Shown: positions 55,422-64,000 of the stretch, piece by piece
How the letters are laid out: each line of letters begins with the position of its first letter
Numbering within the stretch: position 1 is the first letter of the stretch
Program-made: the position numbers and the translations under genes
The notes under the pieces: generated by a model
The model's database searches: none
The model's input: only the letters and a program-made list of their open reading frames with translations
What the model was told of the DNA's origin: nothing
Assembly: GCF_003369915.1 (NCBI RefSeq)
Contig: NW_022881614.1
Coordinates: 14,686,001-14,750,000, forward strand
Reading direction: 5' to 3'
Length of the DNA: 64,000 nucleotides
Origin: Drosophila miranda
Taxonomy: Eukaryota > Arthropoda > Insecta > Diptera > Drosophilidae

Positions 55422-56536
55422 AACGAGGTGGAACGTTGTGAGTTTCTGCGGACACCGCAACTCTACAGTTACACCCGATACTAAGTCAGTATGGCTCTCC
55501 TCCGGCAGACGCCGCTAATCTTAAACGACACGACAAAGAGTGCGTGCGAGAGAGACAGAAAATCAGTCTGAGCGTGACGTCGGGCGCTGCGTAGCCACTG
55601 CAAATTGATTTCTTGCTTTTGGCTACAAAAATGATCCGATCTGATCCAGATTCAGCAATCTGATAGATATGGTCGTTATTTATGATTCTGCGTTTTTAGT
55701 TTTCTCGAATCTGCAATATTGTGGATGAAACAGATTTTCGTTCTTTGTGTGGGCAGAAGGGGGTGGGGCGAAATTCTGAGATATACGTTTTATAGTGAGA
55801 TCTAACAGAAGTGCGGATACCAAATTTGGTTACTCTAGCCTTAATAGTCTCTGAGATTTGTGGATGCCCCAGATTTTCGTCCTTTGGGGGGGCGGAAAAG
55901 GGTGTGGCGAAATTTGGACACGAAACGGTCAAGGTCCGATATCACAGGAGTGTGGATACCAAATTTGGTTGCTCTGGCTCTTATAGGTTCTGAGATCCTT
56001 GAACTCATATTTTGCAATTGGCAAAACCGACCATTAAACCTGTGTGTTAGAGAGAGACAGAGCGAGAAAGAATGAAATTGTTTTCTTGATTCTGGCAATA
56101 ATAATTATACGATCTGGTTCAGATTTTGCACTCTAGAACTCTAGAATATAGTCATCCTCTACGATTCTGCGTTTTTGGGGTTATCGTATCTTTAAAAATG
56201 AAGATGCCACAGATTTTCGTCCTTGGTGGGGGCGGAAGTGGGCGGGGCGAAGTTTTGAAATATTTTTGTAGCAGTGACATATCACAGAAGTCTGGATCCA
56301 AAACATCGTTGGATCAGATCGGATCATTTTTGTAGCCAAAAGCAAGAAATCAATTTGCAGTGGCTACGCAGCGCCCGACGTCACGCTCAGACTGATTTTC
56401 TGTCTATCTCGCACGCATTCTTTGTCGTGTCGTTCAATATTAGCGGCGTCTGCCGGAGTAGAGCCATACTGACTAAGTATCGGGTATAACAGTAGAGTTG
56501 CGGTGTCCCCAGCAACTCACAACGTTCCCCCTCGTT
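55422..56536 (-). mobile_element. DINE-1 repeat, copy j: foldback with 226 bp inverted arms
   Basis: Arm 1 (55422-55647) is a canonical DINE end. The body then runs through most blocks to CCAAAACATCGTT at 56310. The canonical 5' block is replaced by arm 2 (56311-56536), the reverse complement of arm 1. The inner ~85 bases of the arms are identical, including private variants such as TTTCTTGCTTTTGGCTAC, while the outer ~140 bases differ at about eleven sites. The whole could fold into a long hairpin with a 663-base loop. Confidence 0.9.
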
Positions 56537-56573
56537 TATCCTGGAAAGCTTTAAAATTTCAGTAGAATAGAGT

Positions 56574-57180
56574 CTACTTGAGGACCCTTTCCAGTTGTCC
56601 CTGGCTGTTGTACCGATAGACCGGATCCTGCAGCTGACCCACGGTGGAGTACCTCAGCTGCGCCGTAAAGTCATCATCATCATCGACCTTCTGCAGTGCG
56701 TGGAATGAAACCCTCTGTATTTTGTTATCCTTCGAAACGATATAATAGCGACCCTCTCTTACGTTGGACTGCCGCTGGTTGGCCGAATCAGAAGTAGACG
56801 ACTCCTCATCATCGGGATAAATGATTTTGAAGGCAGGATTTGGATCAGGATTAGGAGCGCCGTATTGATTGGATGGACGGAGGGAGTTCCTGTTCGGAGA
56901 GTTTCCCAGATTGGAATTGGGCAAGCCCTCCTCCTCGGGCACATCTAGTAGGGAGGGAGAAGGAGGCAAATAGTTCAATTGAGGCGTGTCTATTCGTCCA
57001 GCATGTTCAACGCGTTCCTTGGTGATCTTCACACCTGAACCCTAATTAGTACGGATGGGAGCGAAGTACTCGTTGGGTAGATTGAAGGGAACCCGTGCCT
57101 GCCATCCAGCCGCGGCATATGGAGCTCCCAACGATATTTTAAAGCTTATTGTCTTCTTGTAGGGACCAAGAATAGGTATC
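56574..57180 (-). pseudogene. secreted YLPP-containing low-complexity protein gene, with in-frame stop
   Basis: I do not recognise the orthologue. The downstream part (57032-56574) encodes LNYLPPSPSLLDVPEEEGLP, SNQYGAPNPDPNPAFKIIYP, an acidic stretch, GRYYIVSKDNKIQRVSF and a C-terminus ending YNSQGQLERVLK. Composition (YLPP, QYGAP) is like structural cuticle proteins such as the neighbouring Cpr56F, but there is no full R&R domain. Upstream in the same frame are SLGAPYAAAGWQARVPFNLP and NEYFAPIRTN, then TAG at 57042-57044, directly followed by GSGVKITKERVEHAG. Coding character on both sides of the stop implies a nonsense mutation. A retained exon with an unrecognised splice is possible but less likely. 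Confidence 0.6.
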
Positions 57181-57239
57181 AGGATCGAGATATATATACA
57201 AAACACTCATCATATACATGAATATGTCTAAAAAATGAC

Positions 57240-57860
57240 AATTTGAGAAAAGGTCTTTATTAGTTACGTTTTATCTTCATATCAATATTTATACTTTCAT
57301 ATAAAATTAACAAAATAGGGTATACAAAGGCCTATACTACGGCTTACACGCAATATAGCGACTCTTTTTTGTTGAACTTTTTCGTTTAAACATTTTTTTA
57401 CAATAAATACAATAAAAGCAAGGATTAAAAACTATCCAATCTTGTAGAAAATTTATTCATCAATGGGATAAAACTATGTGGGCATTGCTGAAAGATTTAG
57501 TTAGTCAGCATTATTCAATGGAATATCAAAATTGAGCAATATGAACGAAATTCCTTTTCCGTTTGTTTGGATTGTCCTATTTCGCTACTTGTTTTTTGTT
57601 TGACTTATTTCGCTAAAACCTTTTTTTACACAAAATGCAATAAAATCAAGTATTAAGAATACACCAGTTAAATATAAAATTGATTCATCAATCGTATAAA
57701 ATTATGATGGCATGGCTAAATGTTCTATATAGCTAGTAATATTCGTAGGAATATCAAAAACGACGAATATGTAAAATAGAACTTGAATTCGTCAGTATAT
57801 TTACGGTATATTTTTAAAATGAGACGGTATATTTTGGTATATTTTTGAGGGTCAGGTCGT
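57240..57860. repeat. AT-rich interspersed repeat, third copy of the spacer family
   Basis: Homologous to 9349-10520 and 17183-18353 but clearly diverged. Two units with TAAAAYTATGTGGGCA-like cores lie near 57465 and 57695 (period ~229), and the end has GACGGTATATTTTGGTATAT. No coding frame. Confidence 0.75.
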
Positions 57861-57898
57861 ACTGGCCGCAGTATTTACAATGGAATGTGGAATAGAGA

Positions 57899-57922
57899 TG
57901 GAAAAACATCGATGTTTTTCCA
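57899..57922. repeat. 24-base perfect palindrome
   Basis: Two 12-base halves (TGGAAAAACATC and its reverse complement) centred on CATCGATG. It lies at the edge of the AT-rich repeat, ~40 bases before Gypsy-B2. Confidence 0.9.
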
Positions 57923-57960
57923 CCTCCTAGTGTTGAAGAAAAATTAAAAAAACTAAACTA

Positions 57961-59102
57961 TGTTATGATCCGCCTCTTTGCCACCCTGGCCTATCGTTCC
58001 CAGCTAGCTCACGGGGAAGTCAGGGGTGTTTCCGACCCGATAAGCCAGGGGACGGATTGAACAAAACAAAAAAACAAAAAAAAAACATACAAAAAAAACA
58101 AATCTAATTTATAGGACAGACTTGTCCTCGTTGGCACTTTCGTCAGCGGGGATAGTTGGTTTCGTTATCCCTAGCAGGGTCCCACCCTTCCATGAGCGCC
58201 ACCTTTTGAATTCGCTCCCTTTTCATATTCAGGGTCCCGCTCTTCTTCTCGCTCTCGTCCCACCCAACTACCGTTTTCTATTCACTCATGACTCTTTTCA
58301 AATTTTCATTTTTATATCCATTATATTTTCATATTTAACTTGAACATTATTAACTAATAATCTAGGTTTATATAAAGGAAACAAATACTAACACAAAAAT
58401 ACTAACAACAAAATAAACCCTATTTCGGCCGAATTGGCAGCCCCCTTTGATAAAAGTTGTTGCTTCCTGATGCTTGCTGATGTTTACGTTTGATCGTGGT
58501 GTTTTTTTATATGATCGTGATATATTGTTTAATTGTGGGTCGGACGGGTGTAGATGTGCGAAATGTGGTGATGTTATGTGATGTGTTATGAATGAGGGTA
58601 TACATGCGTGGGTTGTGTGTGATGTGGGTGGATGAAGGTGGGTGTGTGTGAATCGTGTGTGTGTATTTCTGCTTTGAAGTCCGGATTCTTTCCCCGGGGG
58701 GGCTGGTGTGTGGGGACAGAAACGTGTCTCCAGTCGGTGCTCCGCTGACGGTTCCTTGGTGCCGGTGCTCCGCTGACGGTTCTCGCATCAGTTTTCCGGC
58801 CTGGCCAGTACCGGGATGCTGCTGCCGATGTCCGCCGCTTCTGCTGATGTTGATGCCTGCCGCTGATGTCTTGGTGGGATCGTCGTCTCAACGATCACCG
58901 ATTTTGTTTCCTTTTTTTCTTTCAGGGCACGTGCGGCCTCCACTATTCTCCACCGGAAACTCTCTCTTTTCTTCCTCCTCGCCCCGTTTCCTTTTCTCCC
59001 ACGCAACTCTGCCACTGCTTCCCAGGATCCACTATAGATGCCGCTGTCTCTTTCTTCTCCAGCCCTGATACCTATCGGCTCTGTCCAAAACCGCCCATAA
59101 CA
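57961..59102 (-). repeat. Gypsy-B2 3' LTR
   Basis: 1142 bp, TGTTATGATCC ... CCGCCCATAACA on the plus strand. It matches the two Gypsy-B1 LTRs with small indels (an extra A-rich tract near 58075, a shortened AATTAATAAT segment near 58350). Confidence 0.93.
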
Positions 59103-59244
59103 CCACACTACCGTTTCCAGGATTACTCCGCCGAAACGGGAGTGCCAAGCTGGCGGGCTTTTTCAATTAAGAGGCCCCAAACGTAGGCCATCGCCCACAC
59201 CCTGAGATTGAGAGTCTCTGGCTCCATCGACTGAGATGCCTGGG

Positions 59245-62200
59245 CTACTGCTTCAGATCCTTTGCGTGAAACACCCCAATACGTGAGCCTTGCAACGTCT
59301 CCAGCTCGTACAGACTGTTGCCCATACTCCGGATCACTCGGCACTTGACGTATTTTGGGCTGAACTTCGCGTTGATGTTGTTTTTAAATTTGCTCAACAC
59401 GAAATTCCGCTTATATATCTCCTGACCCGGTGAGTACCTAATTTCTCGAGCTTTTCGATTATACCTGTTCTTCGCTCTGTTGTAGGCTTTATGAGAGTTT
59501 CCTCGGACCTCATCTCGGACTATCTCCATCTTGTCACTCCTCGCCAAGGGTGACATTTGTGCATCATTTAGGGCGCCCAGTCTGCGTGCCAACTTATAAT
59601 CTCGGCCGCTAGTAAACATGTGCTGCCCAAACAACACAAAGTATGGCGACGTCCCGATACCCGTGTGTATAGCGCTCCTAGCCACACACTGGATCTCCGT
59701 CAGCTTCTCGTCCCAGCGCGTGTGATCCTCACTAGCGTATGTCCTTATTGCTGCCAGTACAGTCTGGTTCACTCGTTCGGCCGCGTTCGCCTGCGGTGCA
59801 TAGTTCCCCGACTTCAGGTGCGTTATGCTTCTCCTATCCAGGAATTGAGAGAATTCAGCTGACACAAATTGCTTTCCATTATCGGTATGCACTATTTCAG
59901 GCACGCCAAACTGCGCGAAGACCTCGGCGTGCAAGAATCGGATCACGGCCGAAGACGTCGCCTTAGGCAAAGCCTTCAACCAGACATATCTGGACATGTG
60001 ATCGAGGACTATTAGTATGACCACATTGCCACTTCGAGTCCTCGGATATGGACCCAGGAAATCCAGGTACAGTTTTTGAATCGGCCTCTCGGTTCTGGTT
60101 TCGGCCCCCATGAGTGGACGGTGAACCTGTGTTGAATGTTTTGTTTCTTTGCAGGTGTTACAATCAGCCACATATGCCTTCACCTGCACGGTCATCCGGG
60201 GCCAATAATAGAACTGTCGCAGCCGTCCCAGTGTCCTCGCGATTCCTCCATGCATTGCCACATCGCTGTCGTGAGCCTGTTGGATCAGTGTGCTCGTCAG
60301 GGCTTCCGGGATCCATAGCTTCCACGAAAACTCCTCTAATTCCGGCCGGCCAAATTGTGTGCGCTTAAACAGCAGTCCTTCCTCCACCTTCAGGTCTGGG
60401 AATTCATCCTCATCGCTCTGGACCGACTCAATTTTTCTTCGGTATTCTTCATCCTCGAAGGCTGTGGTGTCGAACTCCAGGAAGTCGATAGCGTCCACGT
60501 CAAAGGGACGTGACAGCATGTCGGCGACGATATTTTCCTTTCCTTTGCGGTGCTCGATTTCGAAGTCATAAGCCTGGAGAGCCAACGACCACCTGGCTAG
60601 CCTCCCATCCAGTGCTTTGAATCGCATGAGCCACTGCAAACTCGCGTGATCTGTTATCACCGTGAATGGCATCAGTTCTACGTATGCACGGAACTTCTCT
60701 ATGGCTCTTACCGCCGCCAGACACTCCTTCTCTGGCACGCTATAGTTGAGCTGTGCCCCTCTTAGCTTCGCCGAAAAGAATGCGATCGGGTGCTCTGCTC
60801 CTTCATCATCCCTCTGGAAGAGAACTGCTCCAATCCCCACGTGGCTCGCATCACACTGGATGAAGAAGTGCTTCTTAAAGTCTGGGTGATGTAGCACGGG
60901 GGCACTGGTAAGTGCTTTTTTGAGCTCCTCGAACGATTTTCCTGCCTCCTCCGTCAGCTTAAATTGCCCTTTTCCTTTCAGACAGTCTGTCAGAGGAGCC
61001 GAGAGTGCCGAGAAATTTCGGATAAACCGCCGATACCAGCCAGCTGTCCCCAAAAATCTCCGGATTTGTCTCACGTTCCTTGGCATTGGTATTTGGGTGA
61101 TCGCCTGTACTTTCTCCGGATCTGTCCTAAGTGCGCCGTCGCCTACGATGTACCCTAAATACTTTAAATATTTATAGCCGAATTTCGATTTTTTTCTTCC
61201 AATTGTCAGGTTTGCCTCCTTGAGACACTTGGCCACTTCCTCTAACAGGTGTATATGCTCCTCAAACGTCCGGGAAATAACTAGTAGGTCGTCTAAGTAT
61301 ACAAAGACATGGCTTCGGAGTCGTTGTGGAATTACTCGATCCATCAACCGACACAGCCGTTGGGCTGCATTGCACAACCCGAAGGGCATCGATTTAAATT
61401 GGTAGAGTGGTCTGCCCGGCACCGTGAATGCTGTGTACGTCCGACTTTCAGGCTCCAGCTCTATCTGCCAAAATGCGTGCTTTAAATCGATGCTGCTGAT
61501 GTACACCGTATCCTCTACGCGGCTCAGAATTGACTCGATGCTCTGCAGCGGGTAAGCATCCTTCACGGTTAATTTGTTTAGTTTCCGCGCATCCAGACAC
61601 AATCGGTTTTTTCCCGGCTTACGTACCAGCGTCACGCGGTTGCTCCACGGGCTCTCGCTGGTTTCGATGACTCCGAGGCGCAACATTTCGTCCACCTCGG
61701 CAAACAACAGCTCTTGCACCGCGGGAGACACCGGGTAGAATCGCTCCTTTACGGGTACGGCTCCCTCGATTAATTGAATTTCGTGCCTTTCGAGCGTCGT
61801 TCTTCCCAAACCATGTGTGTCGAATGCCCTGAAGTTGTTCTTCACCTGGTCCAGACGTGTCTGCTGCGTGTGCGTCAATTCGTGCGGTTCCGTTGGTCTA
61901 CTCCTAGTCAGCACCTCAGCATCAATTTCGGCTAATTCCTTGTGTCGTTCTAGGCCTACTATATGCGGAGCCAGACCAAACTTCCGCCAGAAATCGACCC
62001 CTAGGTACAGCGGTTGTTTCAGCGAGGGACACAGGAACAACTCCATAGTCTGCTTCTGGCCTCCATACGTCATTACTGTCGACACATGTCCCAGTATTTT
62101 ATGAGGAGTGCCGCCCGCTGTTTGTACTGAGAATTTCTTTATGTCTTGAAGTTTCAGCTCCAGTTCTCCTATCACTTCCAGGCCACCTTTCCCCAGAAGG

Positions 62201-62655
62201 CTCACCGATGCCCCTGTATCCAGTAGTCCCATCAGCGTCCTCGGGCCCAACTTCACTCGTGCGAATGGCCTGTCATCCTGACGAATTGCCGAGTGGACTG
62301 CAGCACACACCTGGAGCCGCCTTCTCTTTCGCCCCTGAAACCTGTCCCGAGCCCGCTGTGCTCTGACTGCTCCCGTTCGGATACTCTCATCGAGTTCGTC
62401 CCCCATTATCCGATTCCTGGCCTGTTCGTACTGCCGCTGTCTTTCCTTTATCGGCTTGCGTTCGGACCATCTAGCTTCGGGTAATACCGCTTGGTTAACC
62501 TTATATATGGTAGTGTAAATATTCTTATTGCTACTTCTTTCCTTAGGGGTATCTAATTTAACGTTGGAGGGCCTATCTATTGGCTGCTTCGCGGCGACGT
62601 GGAACTCGACTCCTCCAATTGCGTCGTGCTCCTTTTCGCGTTTCCCGGCCGACAT
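59245..62655 (-). CDS. pol: Gypsy-B2 Pol: protease, reverse transcriptase, RNase H, integrase; intact
   Basis: 1136 codons. Order: N-terminal linker (MSAGKREKEHDAIGGVEFH); aspartic protease (LMGLLDTGASVSLLGKGG); RT (LCLDARKLNKLTVKDAYPLQ; SSIDLKHAFWQIELEP; SMPFGLCNAAQRLCRLMD; active site FVYLDDLLVIS); RNase H (FIQCDASHVGIGAVLFQ; ITDHASLQWLMR); and integrase with H2C2 finger (HGGIARTLGRLRQFYYWPRM; CNTCKETK) and DDE core (KLYLDFLGPYPRTRSG; IVHTDNGKQFVSAEF; NAAERVNQTVLAAIRTYA). It overlaps the 3' end of gag by 79 bases in the -1 frame, so expression by -1 ribosomal frameshifting is likely. No lesion is visible. Confidence 0.94.
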   Translation of the reverse strand: MSAGKREKEHDAIGGVEFHVAAKQPIDRPSNVKLDTPKERSSNKNIYTTIYKVNQAVLPEARWSERKPIKERQRQYEQARNRIMGDELDESIRTGAVRAQRARDRFQGRKRRRLQVCAAVHSAIRQDDRPFARVKLGPRTLMGLLDTGASVSLLGKGGLEVIGELELKLQDIKKFSVQTAGGTPHKILGHVSTVMTYGGQKQTMELFLCPSLKQPLYLGVDFWRKFGLAPHIVGLERHKELAEIDAEVLTRSRPTEPHELTHTQQTRLDQVKNNFRAFDTHGLGRTTLERHEIQLIEGAVPVKERFYPVSPAVQELLFAEVDEMLRLGVIETSESPWSNRVTLVRKPGKNRLCLDARKLNKLTVKDAYPLQSIESILSRVEDTVYISSIDLKHAFWQIELEPESRTYTAFTVPGRPLYQFKSMPFGLCNAAQRLCRLMDRVIPQRLRSHVFVYLDDLLVISRTFEEHIHLLEEVAKCLKEANLTIGRKKSKFGYKYLKYLGYIVGDGALRTDPEKVQAITQIPMPRNVRQIRRFLGTAGWYRRFIRNFSALSAPLTDCLKGKGQFKLTEEAGKSFEELKKALTSAPVLHHPDFKKHFFIQCDASHVGIGAVLFQRDDEGAEHPIAFFSAKLRGAQLNYSVPEKECLAAVRAIEKFRAYVELMPFTVITDHASLQWLMRFKALDGRLARWSLALQAYDFEIEHRKGKENIVADMLSRPFDVDAIDFLEFDTTAFEDEEYRRKIESVQSDEDEFPDLKVEEGLLFKRTQFGRPELEEFSWKLWIPEALTSTLIQQAHDSDVAMHGGIARTLGRLRQFYYWPRMTVQVKAYVADCNTCKETKHSTQVHRPLMGAETRTERPIQKLYLDFLGPYPRTRSGNVVILIVLDHMSRYVWLKALPKATSSAVIRFLHAEVFAQFGVPEIVHTDNGKQFVSAEFSQFLDRRSITHLKSGNYAPQANAAERVNQTVLAAIRTYASEDHTRWDEKLTEIQCVARSAIHTGIGTSPYFVLFGQHMFTSGRDYKLARRLGALNDAQMSPLARSDKMEIVRDEVRGNSHKAYNRAKNRYNRKAREIRYSPGQEIYKRNFVLSKFKNNINAKFSPKYVKCRVIRSMGNSLYELETLQGSRIGVFHAKDLKQ

Positions 62656-63998
62656 TTAGGACATTTAGGGAGGATGACCCCGGCCAGCCCGCACTTGTAG
62701 CAGAACAGGTTACGTACGGCCGACTCACACTCAAAATAGGTGTGACCCGGCTGAGCGCAATTCCAGCACTTCAGCTGGGTGCGGTCGCCTCCGGATTCCC
62801 TCGTCCTATGGACAGCATCCAATGCCTCGGTCTGTTCCTCCGGGTCGTGAGTGTTCGCATCCAATTCATGTACTTTTTGATCTTCCCTGCGCCTACTACC
62901 CCCATGGTCTGGACCGCTCCTTGTCCCTCGCGTCGCCAGCAGTTTCTCGGCGTCCGCACACTCTTCTCGCAGCTTCTGGAGATTTGGTATCTGCATTGGA
63001 TAAATCACCCTCGAAATTGCATCCCTAATATTGATCTTTATGATCTTTATTAGATCATAATCCGAGAACGGATTCAGCAATCTCGACCTCAACACCAACA
63101 TCTCCTGGATGTACTGGTCCGCCGACTCCCCGTGGCGTTGTCGGCGTTCCCTGAGCTCTTGCTCTCGCTCGAACTCTGTCCGACGAACTTGAAACTGCTG
63201 CTGGAGACCATATCTCAGATTCGGCCAGTCCGGCATTCCTACCGTCCGCACATGCATCCAGTACCAATCCCTTGCGTGGCCACTGACCAATGTGTGAAAG
63301 GCTTTCAACACCTCCGCCCACGGTACCTGATACGACGTCTGTAGATGCTCCACCCGGAATATGAATTCCGCCACGGGCATCCCCTTTGGATCGCCGTCGA
63401 AGCTAAGTCCCCATCTTCGTATCTGCACTTGCTCCTGCCTAGCCTCTCCGAAACTCGGTCGATTCCTGTTAGGGTTTGCTCCTGCGCCCATCCCGTTGAA
63501 CAGCCACTCCTCCACGGGTCTCTGATCGGCTTGGGTCCTCTGATCGGCCTCCAATGTTCGGTTGTCCACGAACAAGTGCGTTGGATGTGCTTGCTGGTTC
63601 GCGGGTGCTTCCTGTTGACCTCCTCCCAGACTGGTTGCATTTGGTCCCCGATTCCTTCCATTCGCATCACTCGCCGTTCGCTCCGCTTTTAACGAACCCA
63701 CCACAGCGTTGATCTCTCGCATGAATTCTAGCATGTCTGCTTGAATTGACGATCTCAGCGCTTCCATTTGCTGCCCGAGCGACGCTCGGTAGGTCTCCTG
63801 TGCTTGGGCTAAGGCTGCGTTCACGGCTGAGCTTAACTCGGACGGTAACACCAGGTCCTTACGGGTTCGCTGTTGACCTCCTACCGCTCCGGCCTCTGGG
63901 TCCTCCTGGTACAACCCCGCATGTACGTTTTCCGCCACTTGCGACGGCCCTTCCAGCCTACTGCCGGCTTTACCGTCCTGGGACCGAGTCGTCGGCAT
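62577..63998 (-). CDS. gag: Gypsy-B2 Gag, N-terminus possibly cut by window end
   Basis: At least 473 codons from MPTTRSQDGK. The Gypsy-B1 homologue has ~28 further residues upstream, so the true start may lie outside the window. Capsid-type middle region and two Cys motifs (CWNCAQPGHTYFEC and CYKCGLAGVILPKC), both with full zinc ligands, unlike Gypsy-B1. A short duplication (QRTQADQRP) is present near residue 160 that Gypsy-B1 lacks. Confidence 0.92.
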   Translation of the reverse strand: MPTTRSQDGKAGSRLEGPSQVAENVHAGLYQEDPEAGAVGGQQRTRKDLVLPSELSSAVNAALAQAQETYRASLGQQMEALRSSIQADMLEFMREINAVVGSLKAERTASDANGRNRGPNATSLGGGQQEAPANQQAHPTHLFVDNRTLEADQRTQADQRPVEEWLFNGMGAGANPNRNRPSFGEARQEQVQIRRWGLSFDGDPKGMPVAEFIFRVEHLQTSYQVPWAEVLKAFHTLVSGHARDWYWMHVRTVGMPDWPNLRYGLQQQFQVRRTEFEREQELRERRQRHGESADQYIQEMLVLRSRLLNPFSDYDLIKIIKINIRDAISRVIYPMQIPNLQKLREECADAEKLLATRGTRSGPDHGGSRRREDQKVHELDANTHDPEEQTEALDAVHRTRESGGDRTQLKCWNCAQPGHTYFECESAVRNLFCYKCGLAGVILPKCPKCRPGNAKRSTTQLEESSSTSPRSSQ

Positions 63999-64000
63999 GT

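Larger units (their letters stand above)
57961..64000 (-). mobile_element. Gypsy-B2: gypsy-class LTR retrotransposon, apparently coding-competent, cut by window end
   Basis: Minus strand. The 3' LTR lies at 57961-59102, pol at 59245-62655 and gag at 62577-63998, continuing past the window. Same family as Gypsy-B1, with very similar LTR and gag. Both frames are free of stops and carry all catalytic motifs, so this copy is young and could supply proteins to gag-only relatives. No env-like frame follows pol. Confidence 0.93.

Overview
This window is nuclear DNA of an obscura-group Drosophila. Four things point there: insect-type spliced genes with short introns, two recognisable neighbours of D. 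melanogaster cytological region 56E-F (the cuticle gene Cpr56F and the casein kinase II beta paralogue CkIIbeta2), many copies of a ~1.1 kb DINE-1/Helentron-type repeat, and gypsy- and BEL/Pao-class LTR retrotransposons. By my boundaries about 55% of the window is mobile DNA, and host genes are a mixture of intact and broken copies. Region 56E-F is Muller element C, the neo-sex chromosome of D. miranda, so a degenerating neo-Y segment is my leading hypothesis. That is inference; TE-rich or pericentromeric autosomal DNA is the alternative.

Layout. 1-8.2 kb: a host gene with a candidate 5' UTR exon (3.4-4.0 kb) and a coding body (5.8-8.0 kb). It carries three DINE copies in and around it and looks broken. 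8.2-19.9 kb: a tandem duplication made by exchange between DINE copies. The first spacer was later split by a gag-only gypsy element (Gypsy-B1), while the second spacer still shows the empty site. 19.9-23.5 kb: a 593 bp direct duplication leading into an intact short-chain dehydrogenase gene. 24.4-39.8 kb: a ~8.9 kb gypsy element (Gypsy-A, minus strand) with ~1.7 kb LTRs, interrupted by a 6.5 kb BEL element that sits inside a RING-like motif in its Gag. 40.3-50.5 kb: 10 kb of host non-coding DNA almost free of repeats. 50.5-56.5 kb: Cpr56F, with CkIIbeta2 nested antisense in its first intron, and DINE copies close to both its promoter and its poly(A) signal. The downstream copy is an inverted foldback. 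56.6-57.2 kb: a YLPP-containing secreted-protein-like gene with an in-frame stop. 58-64 kb: Gypsy-B2 with intact gag (cut by the window edge) and pol.

The sequence allows a relative chronology. DINE insertions came first, DINE-mediated duplication second, and Gypsy-B1 insertion third. Within the nested pair, Gypsy-A preceded BEL. Gypsy-B2, with a full-length uninterrupted pol, could be the source family that supplies proteins to gag-only derivatives such as B1. I saw no tRNA, rRNA or CRISPR features.
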